64,000 nt of DNA from Rhizophagus irregularis. Its lineage: Eukaryota > Glomeromycota > Glomeromycetes > Glomerales > Glomeraceae. Where the stretch lies: contig NC_089445.1 in assembly GCF_026210795.1 (NCBI RefSeq), forward strand, positions 1,240,001 to 1,304,000. The letters are read 5' to 3'. Positions within the stretch are counted from its first letter, which is position 1. The number at the start of each line of letters is the position of its first letter. The position numbers were made by a program, and so were the translations under genes. This document shows, piece after piece, positions 11,396 to 24,884 of this stretch. The notes below the pieces were generated by a model, which did not search any database, was not told the DNA's origin, and worked only from the letters and a program-made list of their open reading frames with translations.

Positions 11396-11992
11396 TTAGT
11401 ACAAAGGATCGAAGAAACAGGAAGAAAAATTTGTCAGATTTTCAGGAGAGCCACAATCATAATATTTCCAACCCGGTCTTATATAAAAGTAATCCCGATT
11501 AAAATTAGCTTGAACGTATTCCATAACAAAATCTTTCAAGCAATACATCTTGGCATCAGGTCCAAAAAAATTCTTATAGGTGGAAATAATGAATTGGCAA
11601 TTTCTATATTTAACCTCGAAGGGCTCGACGCTAAAATGTTTCTCTCCCACTAAGAAAGTCTTTCCTAGAATGGAACTAATCGTAATTGTTGCAGTGTCGC
11701 TATAGTATTCATCTACACAATTCTCAATACCAGTATAATTGTTATGAATACTAAAGGTCGTTACAATATCGTCAGTTTGGCCCTTCTGGTAGTAGACGTC
11801 ATAATGGGTTTTTGCTTCTTTATACCCAAAAGAGTCGTAATACATTCTATTGTTGATATTGAAGCGTCTCATACGAGTCGTATCAGCTTTCATTAATGCG
11901 GTAATTCTATAACTATAGATACTTAACGGAAAGGCTAGACTTAGTAGCCATACAAAGAAGTAATAAGCTTTCATTTTTCTTTTCTTTATCAA
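11396..11992 (-). CDS. Small secreted protein, function unknown
   Basis: Single-exon protein of 198 residues. Translation could start at the first Met (11992), but the fifth codon on from a basic run (MKAYYFFVWLLSLAF) gives a textbook signal peptide, so the second Met at residue 7 may be the real start. The mature part has five cysteines spread through the chain and several N-glycosylation sequons (NYTG, NLTN, NFSS). It lacks a membrane segment after the signal. I recognise no domain. The size, signal peptide, spaced cysteines and isolation between long spacers fit the profile of candidate secreted effectors in mycorrhizal fungi, which is an inference from profile, not from homology. Confidence 0.7.
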   Translation of the reverse strand: MIKKRKMKAYYFFVWLLSLAFPLSIYSYRITALMKADTTRMRRFNINNRMYYDSFGYKEAKTHYDVYYQKGQTDDIVTTFSIHNNYTGIENCVDEYYSDTATITISSILGKTFLVGEKHFSVEPFEVKYRNCQFIISTYKNFFGPDAKMYCLKDFVMEYVQANFNRDYFYIRPGWKYYDCGSPENLTNFSSCFFDPLY

Positions 11993-13183
11993 AGCTTAAA
12001 AGAATTATAAGGTCTTAAATATGATAACGCCAATTGGTTTTAAATAAGAGTCCAATTCTAGATTTCATGTGACTATGAGAACATTATGACTTATGTATGA
12101 GATATGTTCTAACCATTTTAACTCAATAACCTCATTTATAATGTTCTTTTCAGGCCTAGTCATTTTTCATAAATAAGGTTTTACTTTCAAAAAGTACCTT
12201 TTTCGAATTTTTATTATCTATGAAATTATGGCAATTTTTATCTTTTTCATATATCCTTTTTTACATCAAAGCAAAATTTATGATGAAAGTTTGCATCTAT
12301 CGACTTTTTTAGGCAATCAGCAACTATTTGTGTCAGATAACACAGACACGGTTACTATATTCATCTTGTTATCATTTTGTCTCAACAGATTTCATCTAAT
12401 TCATTCAAAGTTCGGGACCTAATATTAGCATTTATATTTACTCAACTTTCGGAAAAAATCTTCTGAAGTAATTTCACTGGATGTATCAGATGGTTTCGAT
12501 GTTCTATAAGCGTGAATTGCTGTTATTAGTATATATCCTTCATAAATATAAAAACTTATAAATGGGAGGAAATAATGAAATAATATGTAATTCTTCATAT
12601 AAATATATTTCAGTAATACTGTACATACACTAATTTCGGAATCTATTTTATGTGATCAAAACTTTCAAATCCGACAAAATTCTTTTTAGCAATGCGGTCA
12701 TGTGCTAGCGCAAAGGTGATAGGCGGAAATATTTATATATATAGGAAACCCGCACTAAAAAAACACATACCACTTATAATAATTTCCGCACATGGGTTTA
12801 TCATAGCATGATCTTTCCACACAAATGTATAAATTTGAAATAATACACTGAATTCACCTCGACTTACTTAATATAGTATGTATACTATAAAGTCTAGTTT
12901 CAACGCAAATAGGTCAGTTTCATACATTTATATATTTGCCTCTGCCAGATATCGCTGCCAAAACCAAAAGAACCCGTCACGACAAACTTCGATGTCTATC
13001 TGTATGTGTCACGTGGCCTTACCGCATTAAGGGCTGTGTGTAATGGCTGTGCCGTTGTTTGTGTTGTTTAGTTATATACATAATTCTTAAACGAATGCCA
13101 AATAAACACTATAGATCGGTTTATCTTTTGTACTGGTTCAATGAAATTAATTTAATTAGTTATTTAATAAAACCTCCGTAATA
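11993..13183 (+). promoter_or_regulatory. Spacer between divergent small secreted protein and P4-ATPase genes
   Basis: No gene with coding character is visible. The two flanking genes diverge, so both promoters lie here. CACGTG occurs near 13008, about 175 bp upstream of the flippase start. A short open stretch at 12228-12422 looks like chance. Confidence 0.4.
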
Positions 13184-16100
13184 ATGGTGAGAGAACCTTC
13201 TATAGCTTTAAAAACTATTATGCCATTTTCAGATAATAGGGTAAAACAAAGAAGTTCAGATTTAGAGGACGAAGCGCCTTTAATTCAAAATCAACATGAC
13301 GATTGGGTAGAGGTCAGTTCAATACAAAAAAGTGAATTTATAATAGAAAAGTAGTTTTCATTGGCTTTTAACCTTCCCCATATATTAGATACAGATCCCA
13401 CGGGAATTTCTTAATATACAAATACAGTAAACAGTAGAAGACTAATATTTCCCTCTTTGTATATAATAATAATAAAAAAAAAAATGAATTCGATAAGATA
13501 TTAATGTAAATCTTTGTTTTTTTTTGCTAGTCATCTCCAGCATCTCCGGTATCTCCGAGGAGACGTCGTAATATAAGATCATCTGCATCAACGACTAATG
13601 TTCCATCACGAAATACTACCAAAGCTAAGTCTCGAACGATCTCATTTAAAGTTGCAGGTTTGTTGCTTACTATTTAATTGTTTCGAAAATATTTTTAATT
13701 TAATTTATTTTTTTTTTGTATATTCATTAATTGATAATTTTTTAGAAAAATTGAAAGATAAATTTCCAGCAAATGTTGTTCGAAATCAAAAATATAATTT
13801 AATTACTTTTTTTCCGTTGGTATTTTATCAACAGGTAAACATTAATTATTATTTAATCAATTTTAATAAATATATGTTATATGATTGTTAATTTAATACT
13901 AATTTCTATTTTTACATTAAGTTTCATATATTCATTAATTTATACTTTCTTCTTGTGGCACTATCGCAATTTATTCCACCGTTGAAAATTGGTAAGAAGA
14001 TATTATTTAGATAAAAATATTTCAATTAATATTCACATAATTTATTATTTCTTCTAGGTTATATTATCACATACCTTGGCCCATTATGTTTTGTGATCCT
14101 TGTAACGATGGGTAAAGAAGCTTATGATGATTGGAAAAGATATAAGAGAGATCAAGAAAATAATTCTCAAAAATATCAAATAATGACAACTAAAGGTATT
14201 AAGCTAGTGCCAAGTTCAAAAATAAGAGTTGGAGATTTAATTATAATTAATAAAGATCAAAGAGTATGTTAAATTCAAAGATTTTTTTTAAAAAAAAATA
14301 TATATATTATTTTAAATAGTGTTAGTGAATTAATCATTTATAAATTATTTAATAAAAGATTCCTGCAGATTTGATATTGCTCCGGACAACAGAATCAAGT
14401 GGCGCTTGTTTTATTAGGACTGATCAATTAGATGGTGAAACTGATTGGAAACTAAGGTATCTTATCTAGATAGGGAGTGATCTGATTTCAAAAATTTATT
14501 ATTACGTGTAATATTATTAATTTAAACCTATTTATAGATTAGCCGTGCCGTATTGCCAAAAATTACCATCAGATGAAAGTCTTTTGGACATTAATGCAGA
14601 AATATATGCTGACAGTCCACAAAAAGATATTCATAACTTTGTTGGAAATTTTTCGAAAGCAGTAGCGGAAGATATTGTAAGATTTATTAGAATAATATTC
14701 GTATGAATAGTTCTTTTTGTCAATTTTTAATTTTTTATTGTCACTCTAGGTACCGCAAGTTGAGGCTCTTAATGTTGAAAATACGTTATGGATGAATACA
14801 GTATTGGCATCAGGCACTGCTATTGGATTTGTTATTTATACCGGCAAAGATACTCGCGCTGTAATGAACACAAGTCATCCAGAAACAAAAGTTGGATTAC
14901 TTGATCAAGAAATTAATCGGCTTTCCAAGGTTGATTTAGTTAAAATTTTACTAATCAATTAAAATATTAAAATTGGTTAAAATTAATTCAAATATATTAT
15001 TATTTGATAGATTCTATTCTTGGTTACATTGTTATTATCATTGTTGCTTATTGCTTTGAACGGATTTCGGGGTCTCTGGTATATTTATTTATTTCGATTT
15101 TTGATCCTATTTTCTTCGATCATTCCGATTGGGTAAGTCTTTTATTTAATAATTACAATTATTTATTTGATTTTTAATATAGTTATTCTTATTTATTTAT
15201 TTATTTTATTTTAGATTACGTGTTAACTTAGATATGGGCAAAACTGTTTATGGATATCAAATTATGAATGATAGAGAGATCCCCGATACAATAGTACGAA
15301 CCAGTACCATACCTGAAGAACTTGGTCGTATTGAATATCTTTTGTCAGATAAGACCGGAACACTGACTAAAAATGGTAATTGACATAAACAAATAATATA
15401 TCATTTGATTAATATAACATAATATAAAAAATAATTTTTTTAAATAGATATGGAGCTCAAAAAACTTCATATGGGAACCATGGCCTATAATATTGATACC
15501 ATGGATGAAATTTCCAATCAACTTGATGCCGCATTTGGAAAACAACAAGGAAAAGGTATATATGTATATGTACAATTTTATATATATATATTTTTTTAAT
15601 TATAATTTGAACTTAATGTTTTATATATCTTTTCGTACCTAAGATGTACAGAGAACATCCCGTACTGCTACCTCTACTATTTTGGTTGGAAAAAGTCGTA
15701 GAGATATGAGTTCTAGAATAAAAGATATTGTATTTGCCTTGGCGTTATGTCACAATGTAAGTGAGAATGCTTTGAGTAAATTATAATATAATTTTTTAAC
15801 TAACTTTGTTGTTTAGGTTACTCCTGTAATAGAATCTGATGATTCAGAGGTTACATATCAAGCATCTTCACCAGATGAAGTTGCAATTGTGAAATGGACG
15901 GAACATGTTGGTCTTACTCTTGTTTTCCGTGATATCAATGAAATGCATCTTCGTACAAAACATGGTGATACTTTTGAATTTCAAATTCTTCAAATATTTC
16001 CATTCACAAGTGAAACTAAGAGGATGGGAATTATTGTTAAAGATAAAGCTACCGATGAAATTTATTTTTATGAAAAAGGAGCAGATGTCGTAATGAGTAG

Positions 16101-18335
16101 GATTGTACAATATAATGATTGGCTGGATGAAGAATGTGGAAATATGGCCAGAGAAGGGTTGAGGACTTTAGTTGTTGCCCGTAAAAAGTTATCAGAAGAA
16201 GTATATAATGATTTTTCACAAAGGTAAATACAAGAAATTTCCTACCGATTAAACTGCAAATATATCTAATTATGATAATTATTTATAGATACCATGAAGC
16301 CAAAGTGAGTCTTTCAGATCGTAAAGCTCAAGAACAAGCAGTTATAAGTACAATCCTAGAAAATGAGTTAGAACTCTTAGGAGTAACTGGAGTGGAGGAT
16401 AAACTTCAGGATGGTGTAAAGACCACCTTGGAATTATTGAGAAATGCAGGTCTAAAAATTTGGATGTTAACAGGAGATAAGATTGAAACAGCAACATGTA
16501 TTGCTATATCTTCAAAATTAATTTCAAGGAATCAAACTATTCATCAAATATCTAAACGTATGTATTATAAAATGCATTTGATTAAAGGTTTGAGGGTTTA
16601 ATTGTTTGTGTTTATTTATTAATATATTCAATTTTTAGTTCAAAGCATTGAAGATGCTCATGAAGAACTGATTAGTTTACAAACCAAAGGAGATTTTTGT
16701 TTAGTAATTGACGGTGAATCACTACAAATTTATATGGATCACTATCAGTATGAATTCATTGAATTGGCTGTAGAATTGCCAGTAGTTGTTGCTTGTAGAT
16801 GTTCTCCTACTCAAAAAGTATTATATACTATCTATTTAAGTTTAATTTAATTTATTGTTTCTTACTTACTTTATTTTTATAATTAGGCTGATATAACAAA
16901 ACTTATTAAGAAATTCTCAAATAAAAGAGTCTGTTGCATAGGAGATGGTGGCAATGATGTTAGCATGATCCAGGCAGCTGATGTTGGTAAGTATATTGTC
17001 TGAACGCATTATATTTTTGAAAAATCAAAAATCTGATATTTTATGTATGAATAAAATTTAGGTGTAGGGATTGTAGGGAAGGAAGGTAAACAAGCTTCCT
17101 TAGCTGCAGATTTTTCTGTAACTCAATTCAGTTTTTTGACAAAATTGTTATGTAAGTGAGAACTGTTATGTATTTTTTAAAAAAGATCAAAATTATATGT
17201 TTTTTAATTAATATATTGAATTTTTTTTATAGTGTGGCATGGTAGAAATAGTTATAAACGCTCTGCAAAACTAGCTCAATTTGTCATTCATCGTGGTTTA
17301 ATAATATCAGTTATACAAGCCGTATTTTCTGCAATATTTTATTTTGCTCCTATTGCACTTTATCAGGTAATAAATTGAGATGATAACTTATTATTTATTT
17401 ATATTTAATTAATATACAAACAATTAATAAAATTAACAAATAAAACCATGATTTAATAGGGGATACTAATTGTAGGTTATTCTACAGTTTATACAATGGC
17501 ACCAGTATTTTCACTCGTATTAGATAAAGATGTGAGAGAGGATATAGCATTGCAATTTCCAGAATTATACAAGGATTTAATAAAGGTAATAGAAGATTTA
17601 CTCTGAAACATCTCTATATATTGCAAAACAAAAAAAAAATTCTAATTTTGTTACCTTTTTACTATTATTAGGGTCGATCATTATCATTGAAAACTTTCTT
17701 TCAATGGCTAATGATCAGTGTTTATCAAGGTAATTTTATTATTGCATTAACTGGAATTAACTAACTAATGAATGAGATAGCTAACATTCATATATTTTCG
17801 TATATTTTAGGTGGTGCAATTATGATCATGTCAATTGTACTCTTTGAAGATGAATTTATAAACATTGTTTCTATTTCTTTTACTGCTTTAATTCTTAATG
17901 AATTGTTGATGGTAGCTTTGGAGATTAATACATGGTATGTAATTAAATGTGAAATTTATAATTAATTTCTTTATTTTATTTTATTTTATTTTATTTAATT
18001 TTATTTTTTTTTGCTTATTAACTTTATCACATAATTCGATAGGCATAGATTAATGGTTTTATCGGAAATTATTACATTGGCCATTTATATTGTTTCAATG
18101 ATATTTTTGCCTACTTATTTTGGTAAGTAAAATAATTTGTCATATTTTTTATGAATATATTAAATATTAATTTCTTGATCCTTTTTTATATAACAATATA
18201 GATTTAACATTTATTTTAACTGAAACATTTGTTTGGAAGGTGCTCGTAATAACAGCTATTAGCAGTTTGCCGTTATATATTGTAAAATTTTTGAGAAGAA
18301 GATATTCTCCACCTAGTTATCTTAAACTTACATAG
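13184..18335 (+). CDS. NEO1: P4-type phospholipid-translocating ATPase, Neo1/ATP9 class
   Basis: Flips aminophospholipids to the cytosolic leaflet in Golgi/endosomal membranes; Neo1-class enzymes work without a Cdc50 subunit. About 23 exons join to roughly 1,050 residues, starting [10 protein letters not shown] at 13184 and ending KLT-stop at 18335. Visible in order: N-terminal Ser/Arg-rich cytosolic tail; first membrane pair around 13900-14100; actuator loop with DGET (about 14433-14444); TM4 around 15100-15230; phosphorylation motif DKTGTLT (15348-15368); nucleotide-binding KGAD (near 16077); MLTGDK (near 16465); hinge [19 protein letters not shown] (16940-17070); and six C-terminal membrane segments. 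The phrase LRVNLDMGK and the short tails favour the Neo1/ATP9 class over Drs2 or Dnf. The TM4 motif reads PIGL instead of the usual P4 PISL. The last introns include an ATTTT-repeat run near 17970-18005. Confidence 0.92.
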
Positions 18336-21314
18336 AGATAAAATTTCTTATTTTTGTAGTATAATGAATAAGTTTTTGGCAAAAAAAAATGTATGTAAAT
18401 TAATAAAATTTTAATTAAATATTTTTTTTATTTATTTATTCTTTTACGCATATTTTTTACTTTTTTTTTACAAACTTAATAACTATAATATTGGCAAACT
18501 ATAAACTCCAGCCAAACTTTATAATAATCAAAATCTAGGATAACTAATCATACAAGAAATAAATAGAGACTAATCATATACAGACGAATCAAAAGATTGT
18601 ACAATTCAAAATATTTTAGTATAGTAAAATACATTTATATTTTATATTACGTCGATTTGATAATTTTATATTAAATTATAAAATTTACATAGAATTACGT
18701 TATTATGTCAATTCATCGATATATAAAATCAATTCGGTGAGAAAGAATGCAATGAGTTATACAACATTATAGAAAGAATAGTTATTTGAGGAAAAAAAAA
18801 AGAATGGGACAATTGGGACAATTATACATAAATACAGTTATTAAGAACTATTTGATATAAAAGATATCTTTAAATTAATTAGTTAAAAATCACTGAAGAG
18901 ATTATGAACAATATAGTAAATATTGAAACAGGGAATGCGAAATAATAAGTTTTTGATATTCACAAGAATCTTTAGAGTCAAAAGAATATGATTATAAAAA
19001 ACGTAGTAAAAATATTTTATTAAAATTAATTTTTTGTAATGTGTTTCTAAACTTGACATTTCTATAAATATAGATCAATCCTGTCATTTCCCCGGTTTTT
19101 ATACCCATTTATTTCAGCTATTCTAGTATCAACAGAGTTATATTGAGTTTACTGATAGTTTCATTTATGAATATTTTTCGTGTTGGCCGTGTAATAAATT
19201 GGGCGATAATAAAGCATTAATATTTTTCACGAAAAAAATTTGCCACATCCGAGTTATATAAATCGCGTGCATTGGGACGTAAAAAATCATCAAATTATAA
19301 GATATAAAAGATTTCTGGATTTTGTAAATGGCCTGATGTTGATCAGCCTGAATTGTCTCGTACTGAGCCACAGTCCACAGATCCACGAACAAGTAATAGA
19401 AAACATGATTTCTAGTAGAAAATTCTAATGTAGATAAACAAATTACTTACCAAATTACCAAACTCTGCACGTAATATATTATTTCGGTCATTTTTAGGAC
19501 AAACATGGTATAGCGCCTTTATATTTAATTACAATTTTAAAAGAAAATAACAAAAATAAACTAAAAATAAAACTAAATAGTCTCCTATAAAAATATTAAA
19601 GAAAAACAGAAAAGAAAAAACTAGACTAATAATCACAAACATTTCCTAGATCGCCCCAACAGTATTTTTCAACTATCATAGACGCAAATATGCTATCAAA
19701 CCGATTCCGGTAATTTTACGAATTAGCTGTTATTCTAATTTAAAAGCTAATTGTTTTTTTTTTTCTATTTTGATTATATAACTGATGACATTATGAATCA
19801 AACTAAGAAAATTTATAAAAATATATTAAGGTCTTGAATGAAATTAACATAACAAATAATGTATTACAAAATTTTACAATCGAATATCGTACTAACCTTG
19901 GATAATCCGGAACGCGGAGAATAATTCGGATTCGGAAGATAATTCAGATCCGGAAAATAATCCGGATCCGGATACTATTATAATTCCGACATGGAACTAA
20001 ATATTTTTCTTTTTAAAAAAATGATTCAATGATTTTAATATTTTAATGATTTATGATGTAATCGGTTATAAAAATATTTGATATCGTAAATTGATCATCT
20101 TCACGTGTCAGCCCCAATTCTATATTGTATAATTTTAGAGTTTACCTGTTATAAGAATAGTAAATCAGAACCAATGGGAAATGACGCTCTATAAGAAGAC
20201 AGTCACCAATTTTACGAAGTTTAAATTCATGGATTTTGAGCTAATTCCGTTATCTTGAGGTTATCATCGTTGTTATCATGGTTTTTTTTTTTGATTAGGA
20301 ATTTCTTTTTCCGTAAAAGACGTTAATGATAAATTTAGTAATACAAAAATTTTAAATGGAAGGTCATTTACATCTTTATGAAACTTTATTTCTAATCAAA
20401 AGCGGTAATCCGGAACATCAAAAGAACCGAGTGGCTCGAGCTTGCATAATCCAGAAATCTAAACTCTTGTACAAATGTAATCGAAAAAAAAAAAGATCTT
20501 ATTTTACAATAACTTTTTCATTATGAAGATAAACAAAAAGGTTACGTTACTTACGTATCTTTTTTTTTTCTGTGTTACAATTTTTAAGGGCAATTTGCTT
20601 TCAACATGTCAAACATTGAAAATTCACTAATTTAGGAAAGGGTATCCATATAAAACCACCACCTGTTAATCAATTCATTGGCTAACACTATAATTAAATC
20701 AACCACGTGATGAAATTATAATTTTAGTTTACATATAAATAGAAAAAAGGGTTCTTGGCTGTAATAACCCTCATTATATTTATGGAAGTAGAAATTCCAT
20801 TTGTTTATTTATTATTATTCTTTTCATTATAATAAAAAAAAATAAATAAAAAAAAACGGAAAAAAATAATTTTAGGCGTAATTATCACACCCATGCACAA
20901 TATAAATAGTATTGTAACGATATTCTTAATAAATTTGGGTATGATAAATTAAGCAGTGAAAAAAATTTTGATAGCGGATAAGTCGGAATATTCGGACAAG
21001 AGTGCATATAACAAAATTCAAATATAAATAGAATGAGATATGGAAATTTTTTGATCCTCTTTTTTTAAGCCAAAACGGTTTGTTTGCTCTTTGAAAAATA
21101 TTATAAATTTATTTATTTATTATTTTTCTTTTTTTTAATTTTTAATTTTTTATTTAATTTTTTTTTTTTTTTGAAGAAAAAAAAAATTAATAAAAAGAGA
21201 AATAAAGAAAAAAATAATAATTTAAAGAAAATCATCCGTTTTTAAGCTTTTTTTTTTTAAGACGAAACAAGTTCTTATCATATTAATAATAAAGAAAAAA
21301 AATAATAATTAAAA
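18336..21314. other. 3 kb intergenic region; relic repeat at 19.9 kb
   Basis: No supportable gene. At about 19903-19978 an 18-bp unit around ATAATCCGGATCCGGA is repeated about four times. One frame of it reads as an Asn/Asp/Glu/Pro tail ending TIIIPTWN-stop and is preceded by a CTAAC branch-like site, so it may be the last exon of a lost gene. CACGTG sites lie near 20103 and 20704. The last 500 bp, with long A and T tracts, is the DUF1647-like gene's promoter. Confidence 0.35.
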
Positions 21315-22473
21315 ATGACGAAAGGACTCCCAACAATGGCCAGAAGAAACAGTGGATCGATACGACAAAAAACTATTCAAAAATTACAAATTCTAGTGTT
21401 AGTATTTGTAATGATCTCATTGACATTAAAGATTTATTTTCAAATGTTTCCATCTTCATATGAATCAGGTAAATAAAAATGACCTTTTTTTTAAAAAAAA
21501 TAATAACATAATTTTAAGAGTATTAATTAACAAAAAAACAATCTCTTTAGATGATACATCACCTTGTGGAAAATGTCCGTTATATGAAGATCAACCGGAC
21601 AAAATCGATAATGAATCAATACCGATAATATACGATACAGATTATAATGATAATTCATACGAAAATGATGTGGAAATTGATATTGAACCAGCAATTCATC
21701 CATTACCACAATCAAATATAACGTACGATTTTACTGTGATAACAGGAGCAAGTCAAAACCATTTTTGTCCAACGAAAAGTTTCCTTTATTATATGAAAGA
21801 TATTTTAGAAGGATTTAACGCAAGATTAATAGTTTATGATTTAGGATTTTCTGCTTCGCAACGTAAAGTACTTAAAAAATTACAAAAACTTGGTTATTTA
21901 ACAGAATTAAGAACATTTCAATGGTCACATTATCCTGATTTTTGGAATATAACTATAGCAAGAGGTGAATACGCTTGGAAACCTGGTATGATTGCCGAAG
22001 TAGCACGTGATTATCCTGGAAAATTGGTTTGGTTGGATAGTGGAACTTTGGTTGATAGAAAATATTTTACAAAATTAAATTCTTCATTAAGAAAATATGA
22101 AGGATTTGTTTCTCCACGTTCTTCTGGAACAATGAAAGTTTGGACTCATCCAGGAGTTTACGATTATTATGGTGATGATCACAACAAATATGATCATGTA
22201 GTAAATTGTAACGGAGCAAGTGTTACTTTTGATACAACAAAGACCCAAAATATTATTGATGAATGGTTTAAATGTGCAACTGTAAAAGATTGTATCGCTC
22301 CCCCTGGAAGTAGTAGAGTTAATCACAGACAAGATCAAGCCATATTAACTTATTTGGCTGCTAAAAATAATATATATTGTGATTATAAAAAAGAGAAACT
22401 TGGAATTCATACTCATGAAGATAGAAATTGCAGACAATATATTTCTAATTATGAATCAACACATAAAATATAA
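21315..22473 (+). CDS. DUF1647-like type II Golgi membrane protein, putative glycosyltransferase
   Basis: Two exons (21315-21468, 21551-22473), about 359 residues. A basic N-terminus is followed by one membrane segment (ILVLVFVMISLTLKI, about residues 25-40), giving a type II topology. An acidic stem leads to a luminal domain from about residue 110. The domain shows DFTVITGASQNHF, a conserved GEYAWKPGMIAEV and the phrase KLVWLDSGTLV. It then has RQDQAILTYL, whose Asp/Gln pattern resembles acceptor-side motifs of Golgi transferases. This set matches my recollection of the DUF1647 family, widespread in eukaryotes and of uncertain enzymology. The start was chosen because it supplies the membrane anchor just upstream of the intron. 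Not a confirmed enzyme. Confidence 0.75.
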
Positions 22474-24800
22474 ACAATTATTTTTAATTTTATTACTTTT
22501 AAAGACTTATTACAAAAATTTTATATTATGTCAATTTTTTTGTATTATATATTTTGTCCCCCCCCCTTTTTTTAAGATTTACCTAATATTTTAGTCGAGA
22601 TAGAGAATTTATTATTATTAATTTCATTCTGTTTTATAAAAAGACATAATTTAGTGAAATTAATCATTAACTTTTAACTATTATAAAAAAAAACCAATAA
22701 ATAAATTTTTGTTTCAAGTTTAAGTTCTAAAAATAAAAAAAGTCGTTGTCTGATCTCATCACGTGCATGCAATATAAATTTTGTCCTATAAATAGATGAT
22801 GGACTTAATGAGTTACGACTGATCATTTGGAGGTTCAGCCAATAAGAGAATATAGAAAATACCTGATAAAATTTTAAAAATTAATTCCGGATAAACAGGA
22901 TAAACAGAAAATCTCCCAGTTGACGGAATCGAGAATATTAATTTAATGTGTTTATCAGGAAATTTCTTCTAATTTTTGTTGAGAAGGTCCATTATTATAA
23001 ATAGAAGTTTCTTCTGATGAAAATGATGAAATTTCTTAATCGCTCGACTATCTATGGTGCGATTATACACAAATTTGTGTTCTCCCTGAATTATTATTTC
23101 CTTCTTTCGCCCCTGCACTTAGAGAAATCCTATCTTTGTTAAATATATAATTAATTGATTTATGCAATATTCTTTATCGATATCTATCTTTATTAAACAA
23201 TTTTATACAGTAGGAATTTTTTAAACTGCATTTCACTTCCCGACCAATGAAGATTGTATACTTATAGCACGACATTTTTTTTTGTGTTAATGACGGATTT
23301 TAGTTTTCTTAAGTCAAAAATTTACAAGAGGTATTTGATTTAATACGCACATACAGTACACCATTAATTAACATTTTTATCAATTTATTTGAAGTAACGA
23401 ATAAAATACTTTGTTATGTATCATGACTAAAATGTGTAACAAACAAAGATTATAATTGTGATTTTCGCTTTTTGTCCATAAATATACAGCAATAGCGAAA
23501 TTAACTTCAATATAATCAAATTTCCAATTAGGGTTTTCTTTTACTAACCAAAATAATTAAAACAATAAATTTTATCTGCACGGTTAAATTTTTTTTTAGG
23601 TACAGTAGCTCAAAGTATAATAAAAATATAAAATTATTTTTATCTCGAGCTTTTTAATAGGATAATTTAATAATCCAATAACATATTCAAATTTTCAATA
23701 TTGAGAACAAGCAATATTGGCAAATTTGATTTGGTTTTATTTATAGTAGTCAAAGGATAGATGTCTTCGTGTATGGTTTCGTTCTGACGTTGTAGTACTA
23801 ATAAATCTATATTTTTTTTTTCTAATTGAATCAAGTTGATTAAAAATGTTGGTTAATTGGATAAGCTATTTATTATTGAATTCAAAAACATGTTATTATA
23901 CAGTGCTTGGCATGGCTTGGCAAAAAGTAATTGGAAAATTATTTCTATCTATAGTTCAACGAATAAGTGTTAATAATCCATGAAAATTTGCAGATATACT
24001 TGATAAATAAATTATCAAAATGTATACTATTAATATATCATTTTCCACTTACCTATCAAACATATTATTTGTCGTAATATTACCTTTTATCCAAATTTGA
24101 TACAAAAAGAAATAAAAAAATTGGTATTTCAATTGAGTAAATTTAATGCATTATAGCACAAAAATTATTAAGAAACCACTTATCTCATAATAAATTATAT
24201 ATAGAATATATCAAAGTTCGTCGCCTAAGCAAATAGTAACTGTCTAAGGCCTGACCTCTTTGTGTACAATTTGGATGAATACAAAGATTGATGCAAGGCA
24301 AGGTAACGAGTTTGCGCCATCTTGATCCTTTTGACTAGCTGTAGCTGGTAGTTCTGATTCCAAACCTATTAGTGGGTGATAGGAGTAAATAAGCGGAACT
24401 GTTTGATTCAATCTACTTGTCTAAGATTTCTTGTAATTTCCATCAATTAATTTCTCATTCAAAATTTTTTGTAATTTTTCTATACTAGCAAAAGTACAAT
24501 TATTAGTTTTGCAATTTCCGCTTAAGTCTCCGATAGCATGCATGTTCAAATAACTTCTTTATTAAGATAATTATGGGAAATTTTTGCAGTTTAAGATCCA
24601 ACCTTACTTTTTAGACTATTAATTTAATCACTGATCCGTCTGAGTCCCACCGTTTTAGGTCACATGATGCGTAGACCAAAAGACTGCGGTTCGGACAGTC
24701 CGTCTTTTTGATGTGTAGGATTTGTCCCGAGATCGGCACTATCGTTATATTAAAAAATCAGGGTGAAATTCAACGTTTTGGCAATAAATACAAAACACTA
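22474..24800. other. Intergenic, no gene seen
   Basis: AT-rich with no open frame of coding character on either strand. A CACGTG lies near 22760. A more GC-balanced patch at 24200-24760 carries no recognisable gene or RNA fold. Confidence 0.35.
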
Positions 24801-24803
24801 TAA

Positions 24804-24881
24804 GGGGACTGACACATATCACGTAATTATTAAAAGGGGGTAGGGGTAAACCTATAATGACGTGATATGTGTTCATTCCCC
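24804..24881. mobile_element. 78-bp MITE with PIF/Harbinger-like ends
   Basis: The ends are a near-perfect inverted repeat: GGGGACTGACACATATCACG on the left and its complement, with GGGGAATGAACACATATCACG, on the right. Flanking bases are TAA on both sides (24801-24803, 24882-24884), the target duplication typical of PIF/Harbinger elements. The left end continues ATTATTAAAAGGGGGTAGGG, which matches the right terminus of the foldback at 58842. Confidence 0.7.
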
Positions 24882-24884
24882 TAA

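Noticed and set aside
12228-12422. Open frame starting MAIFIFFIYPF, signal-like
   Set aside because: The hydrophobic start is what T-rich DNA gives by chance; the rest has no coding character or cysteine pattern.
15868-16110. Antisense frame over the P4-ATPase exon
   Set aside because: Shadow of the real exon, in the wrong strand and without its own motif.
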